A program made the position numbers and the translations under genes. A DNA stretch of 16,292 bases, taken from CAZSTA01 sp964609495 [NCBI: uncultured bacterium] (lineage in GTDB: Bacteria > CAZSTA01). Position 1 is the first letter of the stretch. Every line of letters begins with the position of its first letter. The stretch spans positions 1-16,292 of the forward strand of contig CAZSTA010000071.1 of NCBI GenBank assembly GCA_964609495.1, read 5' to 3'. The notes beneath the pieces are model-generated. The model was not told the origin of the DNA. It saw nothing but the letters and a program-made list of their open reading frames with translations, and searched no databases. Shown here in pieces: positions 6,750 through 14,340 of this stretch.

Positions 6750-9700
6750 ATGTCTAGAATAAAGATTATATCTATCTCTTTAGTGGTATTAACTGCTATA
6801 TTAGTGAGCGAGGCGGTATGGGCTGATACTCCTTTCCCCGAGATCAAGATAGGGAAGAAGGTTTATGTTGTAGGTGTTCCCGATGTTTATGATGACGTTC
6901 TCCCCCAGATCGAGAAGTATGAAAGAGCTACTTATGGAGATAGGAAGTTAGATTTAAATTTAGATTACCTCGTGGTTATAGTAAAGGATGCCGGAGGTAA
7001 TGCTCAGGAATATGGAGATAGATTGTATGAGAAATGGATTGGCTCTGATCTGATCGATCCCGATCGTCATATCTTGATAACAGTGGGGATAGATGACAGG
7101 GAGATATCAGTTCACCCTGGGGTGGAGCTACAGACGCTTGGCTTCAGCGGAAGTGCAATAGATTCTCAGGTGGTGCAACCAGTATTTATCCCTCAGGCAA
7201 GAAGCGGGAATATCGAGAGGGGATTGGTTCTCCTTATAGATGGGATCTTCAATTGGATCGGAAATGCGGAGGAAACGATCATAATCGCTCAAGAGGAGCA
7301 GAGGAGAACTTATGAGAAGAGGTCGGAGGAGGTAAGAGATCTGTTAGACGAGACTGACGCTCTCATAAGGACAAAGCGAGAAGAGGGTTTAATCTTCGAG
7401 GTTCCAGCTAGCTTTTTAGATGTCGAAAGGAGGATAACCGATTCTCAGGCAACTATAGATGAGTTAGAGAGGATAGCTTTTTCCCTACAGGAGGTCGGGG
7501 ATAGTGTCGCCGAGGCAGAGGAACTACGTGAGAGAGCTAAGAGCGGAGTCGCTGAAGTTAAAAAGGAATCGGAGCGAATAGAAGCGCTATTTAAGGATAA
7601 TTCCGATCTTCAATTGGATGAAGCGAAGGGATATTATGATCAAGCTCATAGTAAGTTAGAGGAGGCTATAGCAAATCTCGATGAGGATTATAATTCGAGT
7701 ATCAAATCCTCCAATGATGCTATGTGGTATCTGAGATTAGCTCAAGATGGAGTTAATACGAAGAGAAGGAACAGGCTTGCTATGAATATCTTAAAGATAT
7801 CTATCCTCATCATAGCTTTAGCTATCCTAGGAGTTATATACTTGATCCTATTGAGACGTCATAATCGTGAGAAGAAGGAAGCTTCCGATAAGATTCAACA
7901 GTGGGATACCGACCTTAAGAACGCTAGCCAGAGGTTTTTGCATCTCCAAGAGGAGTATAAATGGTTTCCATTTTCTACCCCAGGGGAAAGCAAGGAGTTC
8001 ACCGGGGTTACTCAAGAGATCTACACTCAGGTAGGAGAAAAGGTCGATGAGATAGTCCTCAAGCTTGATAGGGCCGATCAATTGCTCTCCTCCGCCAGAG
8101 AACTGTTCGAGAAGCAATCTTTTGTAGGGATCGGTAACTATAGAAAGATTATGGAAATGTTGACTGAGGAGGAGATAGTTATCGATACTGAGGATGCCAG
8201 CGCCTCTTATGATCTATTCTCTCCCCTTAAACGAGAGATAAAATCCTCTGCTCAGGAGCTTTTGGGAATGATGGGAGATCTTTATAAGCAGGTTAGAGAG
8301 GATTTAGACAAGATCTCTTCCGCAGGAAGGGAGAGTGGAGAGCAATTCGTCGAGATAGAGAAGCTTAGAGATGATCTTAACGAGCATATAAAAGAGGCTG
8401 AAGGAAAGGGATTGAATACGGATGGATTCGAGGAATGGATAGGGGAAGTTGATGTTGAAGTTATGGAGGCAAAGGAGCTTGAGAGCGATCCAGTAGGAAC
8501 TTTAGAGAGGGCTATCGCTGTTAGAGAGACGCTTGCGGAAAGGACGTCCATTGTAAAGAGTGCTTTAGAGCAGATTGAGATCCTAAAGCCTCTTCAAGTC
8601 GAGGTGAAGGATTTATCAGATAGAGTAGTTCAGCTCAGAGGTCAAGGTTTGATGCTGGACGAGGAGGGATGGAAACCGGATAGATTATTAGTCTATTCTC
8701 AAGCTAAATTGGAGGCAGGCAAATCTCTCTTAGAGTGCGGGCAGATAGAGGAAGCAGAGGAGGACTTAGAGGAAGCTCAGGGATCCTATAAGGAGGCGCT
8801 ATTTAGAGTCGATAGAACGCTCGAAGCCGCAGAGAAGGTGGAGGGAGAGATAGCTCGGGTTGAGGAGGGGTTTAAGAAGCTCGAACCCAGATCAAGAGAT
8901 ATGCTGGACCTCCTTCAGGATCTCAAAGATAAATACGCTCTTGATAGTTTTTTAGCGGAGATCAACAATGATGATGAAGTGCTTATGAATCTAAAAGATC
9001 TCATAAGGATTATCGAGGGGGCTAAATCTGAAAGTGATAAAGAGGTACAGAACTACATCACCGCGATGGCGATGGTTGAAAGAGCTGATGAGATGATAAA
9101 TTTGACCTCCCGCTTGATCGCTGAGGTCAGTCAAAAGCTGACGGAATTAGAGCAGAAAGCTCAAGATTCTCAGAGGAGATTCGAGGAGATCGGGAAGAAG
9201 ATAGATGATTTAGACAGCTATATCCAAGAACATAGTTTCGAGGTCTCAGAAGAGATCGAGGGACTCGCTGCACCTCTTCGGGACAAGCTTCAAGAGATAC
9301 CTCGGTATATGCAGGTGAAAAGACCAGATTGGGAGGAGGTGGAGAGATATCTCGATGAGGTGGAGGAAGATATAGAGGAGGTGAGAGCTGAAGCTCAAGC
9401 TGAGATCGATTCCTTCGATAAGTTGAAAGGGATGTTGCCCCAAGCTCAAGCTAGAGTGCAAAATGTTATAGCTTTCCTGAATAGTGAAGGTGGCGATACC
9501 GAGGCTGAGAACAACCTAGCTCTTAATGCTCAGGCGATAATCTCCGAGGCTGTTAGATTGTTCGGACAGCCGAGATCATCCTGGGATATTATCATCGAAA
9601 GTGTTTTAGAGGCTATGATGGCTCTGGATAAAGCGGAGAAGATGGCTAAGGAATCAATAGCTTTAGAGGAAAAAGCCAGGCGAGAGATCCGAGAGGCTGA

Positions 9701-10091
9701 GAATATTATCCTTAAAGCGGATGTTAGATATAAGCACCGAATAAGGGCTGATCTGAGAGGAGCTAGAGGGAAACTTCGAGATGCTAGGAAAGCTCTGATC
9801 TCCAGCACAATAGAGGGATATAAGAAGGCGATACTTTTAGCCAATGAGGCGGAAAGATATGCCAATGAGGCTAAGGGGAGAGCTTTAGCAGAAGTGAGGG
9901 CTCAGGATCGTAGGATTGAGCAGAGGCGCAGAGAGGAGGCAAGGAGAAAAGAGAGAGCTAGGATTAGTTCCCGAAGAGCCAGCAGTATATTCAAGTCTAG
10001 TAGTTCTAGTTCCTCTTGGCGATCTAGCTCATCTTCTTCTCGTAGCTCTTGGAGTTCCTCTTCTTCCGGTTCCTCGCGAAGCTCTTGGTAA
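6750..10091 (+). CDS. TPM-domain membrane protein with giant coiled coil and Ser-rich tail
   Basis: 1113 residues. Residues 1-25 form a signal peptide (cleavage near AVWA-DT). Residues ~35-175 are a TPM domain (YgcG/TPM_phosphatase type): DYLVVIVKD, DRHILITVGIDDREISVHPG, LQTLGFSGSAID, PVFIPQARSGNIERGL. Residues ~178-340 are charged and helical, 346-368 form one membrane helix followed by RRHNREKK, and ~370-1070 are almost entirely heptad-rich coiled coil. The tail (~1072-1113) is runs of Ser broken by Arg and Trp, ending SRSSW. Positive-inside charge puts the TPM domain outside and the coiled coil in the cytoplasm. Ser- or Gly-rich tails and coiled coils are known for TPM proteins; the function is poorly defined (membrane or photosystem II repair proposed for relatives). 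GAGGGGGG precedes the ATG. Confidence 0.85.
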   Translation: MSRIKIISISLVVLTAILVSEAVWADTPFPEIKIGKKVYVVGVPDVYDDVLPQIEKYERATYGDRKLDLNLDYLVVIVKDAGGNAQEYGDRLYEKWIGSDLIDPDRHILITVGIDDREISVHPGVELQTLGFSGSAIDSQVVQPVFIPQARSGNIERGLVLLIDGIFNWIGNAEETIIIAQEEQRRTYEKRSEEVRDLLDETDALIRTKREEGLIFEVPASFLDVERRITDSQATIDELERIAFSLQEVGDSVAEAEELRERAKSGVAEVKKESERIEALFKDNSDLQLDEAKGYYDQAHSKLEEAIANLDEDYNSSIKSSNDAMWYLRLAQDGVNTKRRNRLAMNILKISILIIALAILGVIYLILLRRHNREKKEASDKIQQWDTDLKNASQRFLHLQEEYKWFPFSTPGESKEFTGVTQEIYTQVGEKVDEIVLKLDRADQLLSSARELFEKQSFVGIGNYRKIMEMLTEEEIVIDTEDASASYDLFSPLKREIKSSAQELLGMMGDLYKQVREDLDKISSAGRESGEQFVEIEKLRDDLNEHIKEAEGKGLNTDGFEEWIGEVDVEVMEAKELESDPVGTLERAIAVRETLAERTSIVKSALEQIEILKPLQVEVKDLSDRVVQLRGQGLMLDEEGWKPDRLLVYSQAKLEAGKSLLECGQIEEAEEDLEEAQGSYKEALFRVDRTLEAAEKVEGEIARVEEGFKKLEPRSRDMLDLLQDLKDKYALDSFLAEINNDDEVLMNLKDLIRIIEGAKSESDKEVQNYITAMAMVERADEMINLTSRLIAEVSQKLTELEQKAQDSQRRFEEIGKKIDDLDSYIQEHSFEVSEEIEGLAAPLRDKLQEIPRYMQVKRPDWEEVERYLDEVEEDIEEVRAEAQAEIDSFDKLKGMLPQAQARVQNVIAFLNSEGGDTEAENNLALNAQAIISEAVRLFGQPRSSWDIIIESVLEAMMALDKAEKMAKESIALEEKARREIREAENIILKADVRYKHRIRADLRGARGKLRDARKALISSTIEGYKKAILLANEAERYANEAKGRALAEVRAQDRRIEQRRREEARRKERARISSRRASSIFKSSSSSSSWRSSSSSSRSSWSSSSSGSSRSSW

Positions 10092-10124
10092 TAACGATGA
10101 TCTAACCTCTATTGCAGATCTCTT

Positions 10125-10150
10125 CCCTAAGCCAAAATTTAAGTTTAGGG
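10125..10150 (+). promoter_or_regulatory. Small hairpin overlapping the ribosome-binding site of the PLP enzyme gene
   Basis: CCCTAA (10125-10130) pairs with TTAGGG (10145-10150), with a possible further T-G pair and a 14-base loop. The G run that ends the stem (10148-10151) is the best Shine-Dalgarno candidate for the TTG start at 10158, so the fold would hide it. No U tract follows, so it is unlikely to be a terminator and read-through from the TPM gene is expected. The stem is short and a regulatory role is speculative. Confidence 0.3.
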
Positions 10151-10157
10151 GTAGGAG

Positions 10158-11273
10158 TTGGGGTATATCAATTCAACATCCGAGCGATTAATCGCAACTG
10201 GTAAAATAGATACCGATTCTTATAATATCTGGAGATATAATAAATTTTATTCTTATCCGATAGGGGAAGATAATAGATTAACTCTTCAAGAGGGATGGAC
10301 TAAGGAGGTGGAGAGCCATAGGATAACGTCCTCCTTAAATTTGGAGAGGCTCTTTCTCAAAAGAGAAGGTCTCAATCCTACCGGTTCTCATAAAGCTCGA
10401 AGCTCGGCTTATCAGGTTTCCAAAGCTCTGGAGGATGGGAAGAAAGCTCTAGTTATCTCCTCCTCGGGCAACGCAGCAATCTCCGCCGCAGCTTATTGTC
10501 GCCTGGCGGGGATAAAGCTATTCGCCTTCGTATCTCCTCGGACCAATCCGGTTAAACTGGCTCAACTTCATCGCTTTTCTGCGGAGATCATTGTTACTGA
10601 GAGGGCTATTAACTTCGCTAAATATTTCGCTAGTAAATATGGACTTATCAATCTCCGTCCTTCCACTAATGAGCTAGCGCCAGAGGGATTTAAATCGATC
10701 GCTTTCGAGATCTTCGAGAGGATCGGAGAGATCGAGGCTATATTTATGTTCACGAGTAGTGCTAGTTCCCTGGTCGGCATTGGACGAGCTTATTTAACTT
10801 TAAGAGATGAGCTGAAGTTGATCGATAAGTTACCTGAGTTGCATTCAGTCCAAGCGGGGATGATCACCTCTATAGCGAGCAAATTCGATAAGCTGGAGGG
10901 AAACGATGAAGGTTCGGGGCGGAGCATAATCGGAGATTTAGGAGTTAAGAAGACGAGGAGAGCGAAAGAGGCGATAGGACTAATAAAAGCGAGCCATGGA
11001 TCGGGATGGATCGTATCCGATGAGATGATCCTGGAGGCGGCTGATTTGTTAAATGAAAACGGGATAGATACCTCCTGGGAGGGAGCCGCCGCTTTAGCTG
11101 GGGTTAGAAGGGCTTGTGAAATCCGTTCTTTCAAGAGGGTCGTTTGTCTCCTCACTGGTCATTCCTCTCAGCGATCGATAGATTCGGATATTCAAGGGAT
11201 GAGAACTAATAGGATAACCAGTCGAGAGGAATTGGATAAATTAGCTGAAGAGATGCTCGTTTTCAAGAGGTGA
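10158..11273 (+). CDS. PLP-dependent enzyme, threonine-synthase-like (fold type II)
   Basis: 371 residues. The motif LNPTGSHKARSSAY (72-85) contains the PLP-binding K79 (threonine synthase has NPTGSFKDR), and ISSSGNAAISAAAY holds the asparagine loop N105 that contacts the cofactor ring. LTLQEGWTKEVES corresponds to the LxEGxTPL start of threonine synthases, DTSWEGAAALAGVR to the late EPAGAAALAG block, and CLLTGHSSQ to the C-terminal CVLTGHGLKDP. The phosphate cup reads FTSSASSLVGI where relatives have a Gly-rich run, and SHKAR lacks the usual Asp, so the substrate may not be O-phosphohomoserine. The start is TTG: a stop at 10152 excludes anything further upstream, and AGGGG lies 6 bases before. 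It lies 66 bp after the TPM gene and 11 bp before an ATP-grasp gene. Confidence 0.82.
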   Translation: MGYINSTSERLIATGKIDTDSYNIWRYNKFYSYPIGEDNRLTLQEGWTKEVESHRITSSLNLERLFLKREGLNPTGSHKARSSAYQVSKALEDGKKALVISSSGNAAISAAAYCRLAGIKLFAFVSPRTNPVKLAQLHRFSAEIIVTERAINFAKYFASKYGLINLRPSTNELAPEGFKSIAFEIFERIGEIEAIFMFTSSASSLVGIGRAYLTLRDELKLIDKLPELHSVQAGMITSIASKFDKLEGNDEGSGRSIIGDLGVKKTRRAKEAIGLIKASHGSGWIVSDEMILEAADLLNENGIDTSWEGAAALAGVRRACEIRSFKRVVCLLTGHSSQRSIDSDIQGMRTNRITSREELDKLAEEMLVFKR

Positions 11274-11284
11274 GGTCGAGTAGG

Positions 11285-12691
11285 GTGACTATAAGCATAG
11301 ATAAAGCGGAGGATCTTTACAAGTTATTCGTCAAAGAACGACCCATTATCTATGTTACTAATGATGTTAATAATGGAGTGGGTTTGGAGAAGGTCATAGG
11401 TGATTATCATATCGCTTGTATCGATTATACTACCGTGGTAGATTATCTTAGGGAGGAAGGTGTATCTGTTTTCTCGCTTGAGGATGAGATCGGCGATAAA
11501 AATATAATCACCAGAAATTCAGAACAATTATTAAGACGAAAAGAAACAGTCGATTTCATAAACTCTAAAGGGGAAGTAAGTCTGCTCCTCTTCAAATCCT
11601 CCTCGGCTATCGAGAAAATATGTGCTGAACATAGATGGAAATTATCGGCCTCGCCCTCTCAACTCAGCAGGAGAATAGAGAATAAGTTCCACTTTCAGGA
11701 CATAGTCCTAAAACTAGGTATAAATTCTCCTCCAGGGGAGCGGATATCTTTAACCGAGGATTTATATGATAAGCTCTTTGAAAAGTATAAAGGGAGAATG
11801 GTAATCCAGTTCGCTAAGAGCTTTGGAGGTAATAAAACCTTTCTTATCGAAAGCGAGGAGGATTACCTCGGGTTGGTTGAAGAAAATCGTGGAAGAAGGG
11901 TTAAGGTTGCCGAGTATATTGAGGGATATAATCTAACTGTAAACGCTTGTGTGACTAGATATGGAATCATTGTGAGCGAACCCTTCTTCCAACTCACTGG
12001 AATCCCAGAGCTTACCACCTATGAGTTAGGAGCTTGCGGAAACGATTGGCTCTATCCGAAGTTGCCTGATGATGTCGCTCATAAGATATTCGAATATACT
12101 CAGGTTATCGGGGAGTATATGAGAGGGTTGGGATATCAAGGGATATTTGGATTGGATTTAGTTGTGGATAGGGATAGGGGCGAGGTGTTTGTGATCGAGA
12201 ATAACCCTCGCTTGGTAACCTCTATACCTATGTTCACCAAGCTCCAGCTTGAAAATGGGGAGACCCCACTCTTGGCTTTACATCTCCTCGAATTTATGGG
12301 GGGAGATTATAGGGTGGATATAGACGGGATCAATGAGAGCCTTCGCCAGCAGAAACGAGGAGCGCAGTTCATCTTGCACAATCTGGAGGGTTATCCCAGT
12401 GAGGTTCAGGGAGATCTTACTTCAGGAGTATATACTTTTGGAGAAGGAGAACTCAAATTCAAGGAGAGGGGATATTCGATCGAGCGATGCCAAAATGATG
12501 ATGAGATTCTTCTTCTTACTGCTGATAAAGGTCGCATAGTAAACCCGGGTATAGAATGTGCTAGGATACAGACTCGTATTTCGCTTCTTGAGGATAATAA
12601 TAGGTTAAAAGATCGGGTGTTGGAACTTGCTAAGGAGATTTACAAGGGATTAAGGTTGGAGATGATCGATATTCCTGATAGCTTGACCTAG
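11285..12691 (+). CDS. ATP-grasp family ligase
   Basis: 468 residues from the GTG at 11285, which has GAGGTGAGG 9 bases upstream. A GTG at 11270, overlapping the upstream stop as GTGA, would add MRSSR but has no spaced ribosome-binding site. The N-terminal ~130 residues look like a pre-ATP-grasp Rossmann-like domain. The ATP-grasp fold follows: MVIQFAKSFGGNKTFLI (about 172-188, Gly-rich loop), KVAEYIEGYNLTVNACV, and GIFGLDLVV with VFVIENNPRL, giving metal ligands near D291, E305 and N307. A ~130-residue C-terminal domain of unknown role ends the protein. These enzymes join a carboxylate, activated as acyl phosphate, to an amine or other nucleophile. Pairing with the PLP enzyme suggests an amino-acid-derived substrate, but neither partner can be named. 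Confidence 0.85.
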   Translation: MTISIDKAEDLYKLFVKERPIIYVTNDVNNGVGLEKVIGDYHIACIDYTTVVDYLREEGVSVFSLEDEIGDKNIITRNSEQLLRRKETVDFINSKGEVSLLLFKSSSAIEKICAEHRWKLSASPSQLSRRIENKFHFQDIVLKLGINSPPGERISLTEDLYDKLFEKYKGRMVIQFAKSFGGNKTFLIESEEDYLGLVEENRGRRVKVAEYIEGYNLTVNACVTRYGIIVSEPFFQLTGIPELTTYELGACGNDWLYPKLPDDVAHKIFEYTQVIGEYMRGLGYQGIFGLDLVVDRDRGEVFVIENNPRLVTSIPMFTKLQLENGETPLLALHLLEFMGGDYRVDIDGINESLRQQKRGAQFILHNLEGYPSEVQGDLTSGVYTFGEGELKFKERGYSIERCQNDDEILLLTADKGRIVNPGIECARIQTRISLLEDNNRLKDRVLELAKEIYKGLRLEMIDIPDSLT

Positions 12692-12692
12692 A

Positions 12693-12848
12693 AAGGATGA
12701 TTATTACGAGATTAAAGCTTATGACGCCATAGCTATATTGCCAGGCACTAAGCATAAGCTCTGGAATACTTCGGATGAGGATTTAGTATTCCTGTGCTGT
12801 TGTGCTCCTTGCTACGAGCATAATGACACGATCATTACTGAGGAGTGA
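12693..12848 (+). pseudogene. C-terminal remnant of a cupin-domain protein
   Basis: The frame ending at TGA 12846-12848 reads DYYEIKAYDAIAILPGTKHK, then LWNTSDEDLVFLCCCAPCYE and HNDTIITEE. This is the second half of a small cupin: the motif G(x)5PxG(x)2H(x)3N appears as YDAIAILPGTKHKLWN, keeping G, H and N, and 'NTSDEDLVFLC' is the usual last strand pair. The first half, with the HxH metal ligands, is absent. The frame is closed by TGA at 12684 inside the ATP-grasp gene, there is no usable start codon, and the ATG at 12697 after AAAGG is in another frame and stops after 11 codons. It therefore looks like a deletion remnant beginning almost exactly at the ATP-grasp stop. A full cupin may once have been the next gene of that operon. 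Confidence 0.75.
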
Positions 12849-12898
12849 GAAAGCTATGTTTTTTCGTCTATCCGAGGAGAGAAAATAAAAAAAAGTGA

Positions 12899-12927
12899 TT
12901 GAATCATCGGACTCAATATGTTATAAT
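12899..12927 (+). promoter_or_regulatory. Promoter for the NYN-domain gene, extended -10 type
   Basis: TTGAAT (12899-12904) as -35, a 17-bp spacer, then TG (12919-12920), T and TATAAT (12922-12927). The 10-mer ATGTTATAAT is identical to the one upstream of the TPM gene. The start codon follows at 12975 after a purine-rich GGAGGAGAG leader. Confidence 0.78.
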
Positions 12928-12974
12928 TGTAGTGTTGAAGAACAATAAAGAGAAGAGGAGGAGAGAACAAATTT

Positions 12975-13466
12975 GTGTATGAAGATCAAAGAGTCGGACT
13001 ATTTGTAGATGTTCAGAACATGTTTTATTCTGCTAAGAAGATTTATAATGCTAAATTAGATTTTGAGAAGTTATTAGAAGCTACTATAAGGGGAAGGAAA
13101 ATGATAAGAGCTATCGCTTATATTATTCAATCTCCAAATACTGATCAATCCAGCTTTATCAATATGTTAAAACTCAGGGGATATGAGGTGAAATCTAAAG
13201 ATTTACGTCTTCGCCCAGATGGAACAGCTAAGGGTGATTGGGATATGGGTATCGCCATTGATACCATATCTCTGGTTGATAAATTAGACGTTGCTATTCT
13301 CGTTAGTGGGGATGGAGATTTCATAGACTTGGTAACGATGTTGAAGAGCCGGGGGGTGAGGGTAGAGGTATTTTCCTTTCCAGCAAGCACTAGAACCGAA
13401 CTCATTAGTGTAGCTACGGAGTTCTTCCCTATCCACGATGATATGCTTATCTTCAACTGCGTTTAA
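12975..13466 (+). CDS. NYN-domain (LabA/DUF88-like) putative ribonuclease
   Basis: 163 residues, a single NYN domain of the PIN-like nuclease superfamily, whose members cut RNA with a cluster of acidic residues and a metal. The first motif is VGLFVDVQNMFYSAKK (D12, N15). The middle acidic pair is in AKGDWDMGIAIDTI (D88, D90, D96), and the last motif is VAILVSGDGDFIDLV (S111-G-D113-G-D115), followed by GVRVEVFSFP and the terminal FFPIHDD. All expected acidic positions are present, so it is probably active. The start is GTG, with GGAGAG 9 bases upstream; the nearby TTG and ATG are in other frames. It has its own promoter. The RNA target is unknown. A zinc-ribbon protein follows after 86 bp. Confidence 0.88.
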   Translation: MYEDQRVGLFVDVQNMFYSAKKIYNAKLDFEKLLEATIRGRKMIRAIAYIIQSPNTDQSSFINMLKLRGYEVKSKDLRLRPDGTAKGDWDMGIAIDTISLVDKLDVAILVSGDGDFIDLVTMLKSRGVRVEVFSFPASTRTELISVATEFFPIHDDMLIFNCV

Positions 13467-13513
13467 AGGAAACTTTTTTACCTTGAGTTTTGTTTGAAGC
13501 AAAAGTTTCCTTT
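13465..13513 (+). terminator. 13-bp perfect inverted repeat after the NYN gene (possible terminator)
   Basis: AAAGGAAACTTTT (13465-13477) and AAAAGTTTCCTTT (13501-13513) are exact inverted repeats with a 23-base loop. The left arm overlaps the TAA stop of the NYN gene. The right arm ends TTTATT, only a weak U tract, and the stem is AT-rich, so it could be a weak bidirectional terminator, a protein-binding palindrome or an mRNA-stability hairpin. It lies in the only gap between the NYN gene and the zinc-ribbon gene. Confidence 0.5.
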
Positions 13514-13552
13514 ATTAAGTGAGGCTCTTTTTGAAGAGAAAGGTGATAGATT

Positions 13553-13891
13553 ATGACTAACTTCGAGATTTTACAAAAGCTTATCAGCCATATCAGATGT
13601 GTCCGTTGCCATGAGTATTACACTGCTGATGACATCGTCCTGCTGCGCGAGGAGGAAGAGAGTCTGATCATAGGGATTCGTTGCTCTCACTGTCATCTAG
13701 GAGGGATTGCTCTGGTTACCATAGATCGTGATCAGACTTTGAGTGAGATATCCGACTTCTCAACCGAGGAGGAGGAAGCGAAGTTCTCCGAGTTGCCTCC
13801 TATCTCTACAGATGAGGTTATAAACTTCTATGAGTTTCTTCGGGATAAGGATATAATGAAGGTGTTGGCAGAAGAAGACATCGATTCGTGA
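13553..13891 (+). CDS. Small zinc-ribbon-like hypothetical protein
   Basis: 112 residues, not recognised as a named family. Two CxxC knuckles, IRCVRCH (C16, C19) and IRCSHCH (C44, C47), 25 residues apart, make a likely zinc ribbon. VLLREEEESLIIGIRC and GGIALVTIDRD around the second knuckle look like the ribbon strands, close to C4-type ribbons that report on RNA or protein partners. The C-terminal half is acidic (STEEEEAKFSELPPISTDEV) and ends FYEFLRDKDIMKVLAEEDID, probably helical. GAAAGGTGA precedes the ATG by about 6-8 bases. It follows the NYN gene on the same strand and may be read through from that promoter if the inverted repeat between them does not terminate. Catalytic function is unlikely; a binding or adaptor role is inferred. 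Confidence 0.7.
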   Translation: MTNFEILQKLISHIRCVRCHEYYTADDIVLLREEEESLIIGIRCSHCHLGGIALVTIDRDQTLSEISDFSTEEEEAKFSELPPISTDEVINFYEFLRDKDIMKVLAEEDIDS

Positions 13892-14063
13892 TCGCTCTCC
13901 TTTGAACTGAGGGATAGAGCGCGAAGGATAATAGTGGACAATCGAAGCTGGGGATATTTTTTGGCTTCATAGGGGTATTCTGTAGGGGAGGATAGTAGCT
14001 AATAATAGTTAAATTCCCTTAGGGAGTTTAGTAACTTCTCAAGAGTAGCAGAATCGATAAAGA

Positions 14064-14109
14064 AGGCTGGAAGAGTGGATATTATCTCTTTCAGCCTATT
14101 TCTCTCTTT
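14064..14109 (+). terminator. Intrinsic terminator between convergent genes
   Basis: AGGCTGGAAGAG (14064-14075) pairs with CTCTTTCAGCCT (14086-14097), 12 bp with one G-U pair and a 10-base loop. It is followed by ATTTCTCTCTTTA, a moderately U-rich run. It probably ends the zinc-ribbon transcript; on the other strand the run after the stem is TCTTTATCGATTC, so it might also act on the peptidase transcript. Confidence 0.7.
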
Positions 14110-14219
14110 AAATCACCCTCCCCTAGCCCCTCCCATCAAGGGAGGGGGAACTAAAGGGCTTTAGTTCAATCTCGGTGTTCCCTCTCCCCTCGTGGGAGAG
14201 GGATAGGGTGAGGGGGGAA
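14110..14219. repeat. Full-length composite palindromic repeat with three hairpins
   Basis: Three perfect stems follow one another: CCCCTCCC/GGGAGGGG (14127-14134, 14140-14147), GAACTAAA/TTTAGTTC (14148-14155, 14160-14167) and CCCTCTCCC/GGGAGAGGG (14180-14188, 14194-14202). The element begins AAATCACCCTCCCCTAG and ends ATAGGGTGAGGGGGG, so its outer ends are loosely inverse. It matches 6525-6630 in reverse complement. The C runs at 14116-14134 give a four-run G-quadruplex pattern on the minus strand. No transposase is linked. Confidence 0.85.
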
Positions 14220-14239
14220 TTAGGTCTTGAACTCGTCTT

Positions 14240-14313
14240 AAATCACCCTCCCCTGACCCCTCCCGTCAAGGGAGGGGGAAATAAAAAGAAAGAGATAGGG
14301 TGAGGGGGAATCA
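14240..14313. repeat. Internally shortened copy of the palindromic repeat
   Basis: It begins AAATCACCCTCCCCTGACCC, has the hairpin CCCCTCCC-GTCAA-GGGAGGGG (14257-14277), then an A-rich bridge and AGAGATAGGGTGAGGGGGAA (14292-14310). Compared with the copy 20 bp to its left it has both ends but lacks the central hairpin and most of the right-hand hairpin, as expected of an internal deletion. It has the same orientation as the 14110 and 3981 copies and lies just beyond the stop codon of the peptidase gene. Confidence 0.8.
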
Positions 14314-14340
14314 CACCTTGAAATAATAGTTTGAAACTAC

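Larger units (their letters stand above)
13892..14340. other. Non-coding region between convergent genes
   Basis: No credible reading frame lies here. In order it contains a hairpin with 6-bp arms CGCTCT/AGAGCG (13893-13898 and 13916-13921) just after the zinc-ribbon stop, about 140 bp of plain AT-rich sequence, a strong terminator (14064-14109), and two copies in the same orientation of the C-rich palindromic repeat (14110-14219 and 14240-14313). The peptidase gene ends at 14341 on the other strand, so both transcripts run into this region. Confidence 0.7.

Noticed and set aside
9916-10191. 91-codon plus-strand frame overlapping the end of the TPM gene and the start of the PLP gene
   Set aside because: It is the alternate frame of the Ser-rich tail, giving Leu/Val/Pro repeats. 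Both flanking genes fit much better in their own frames.
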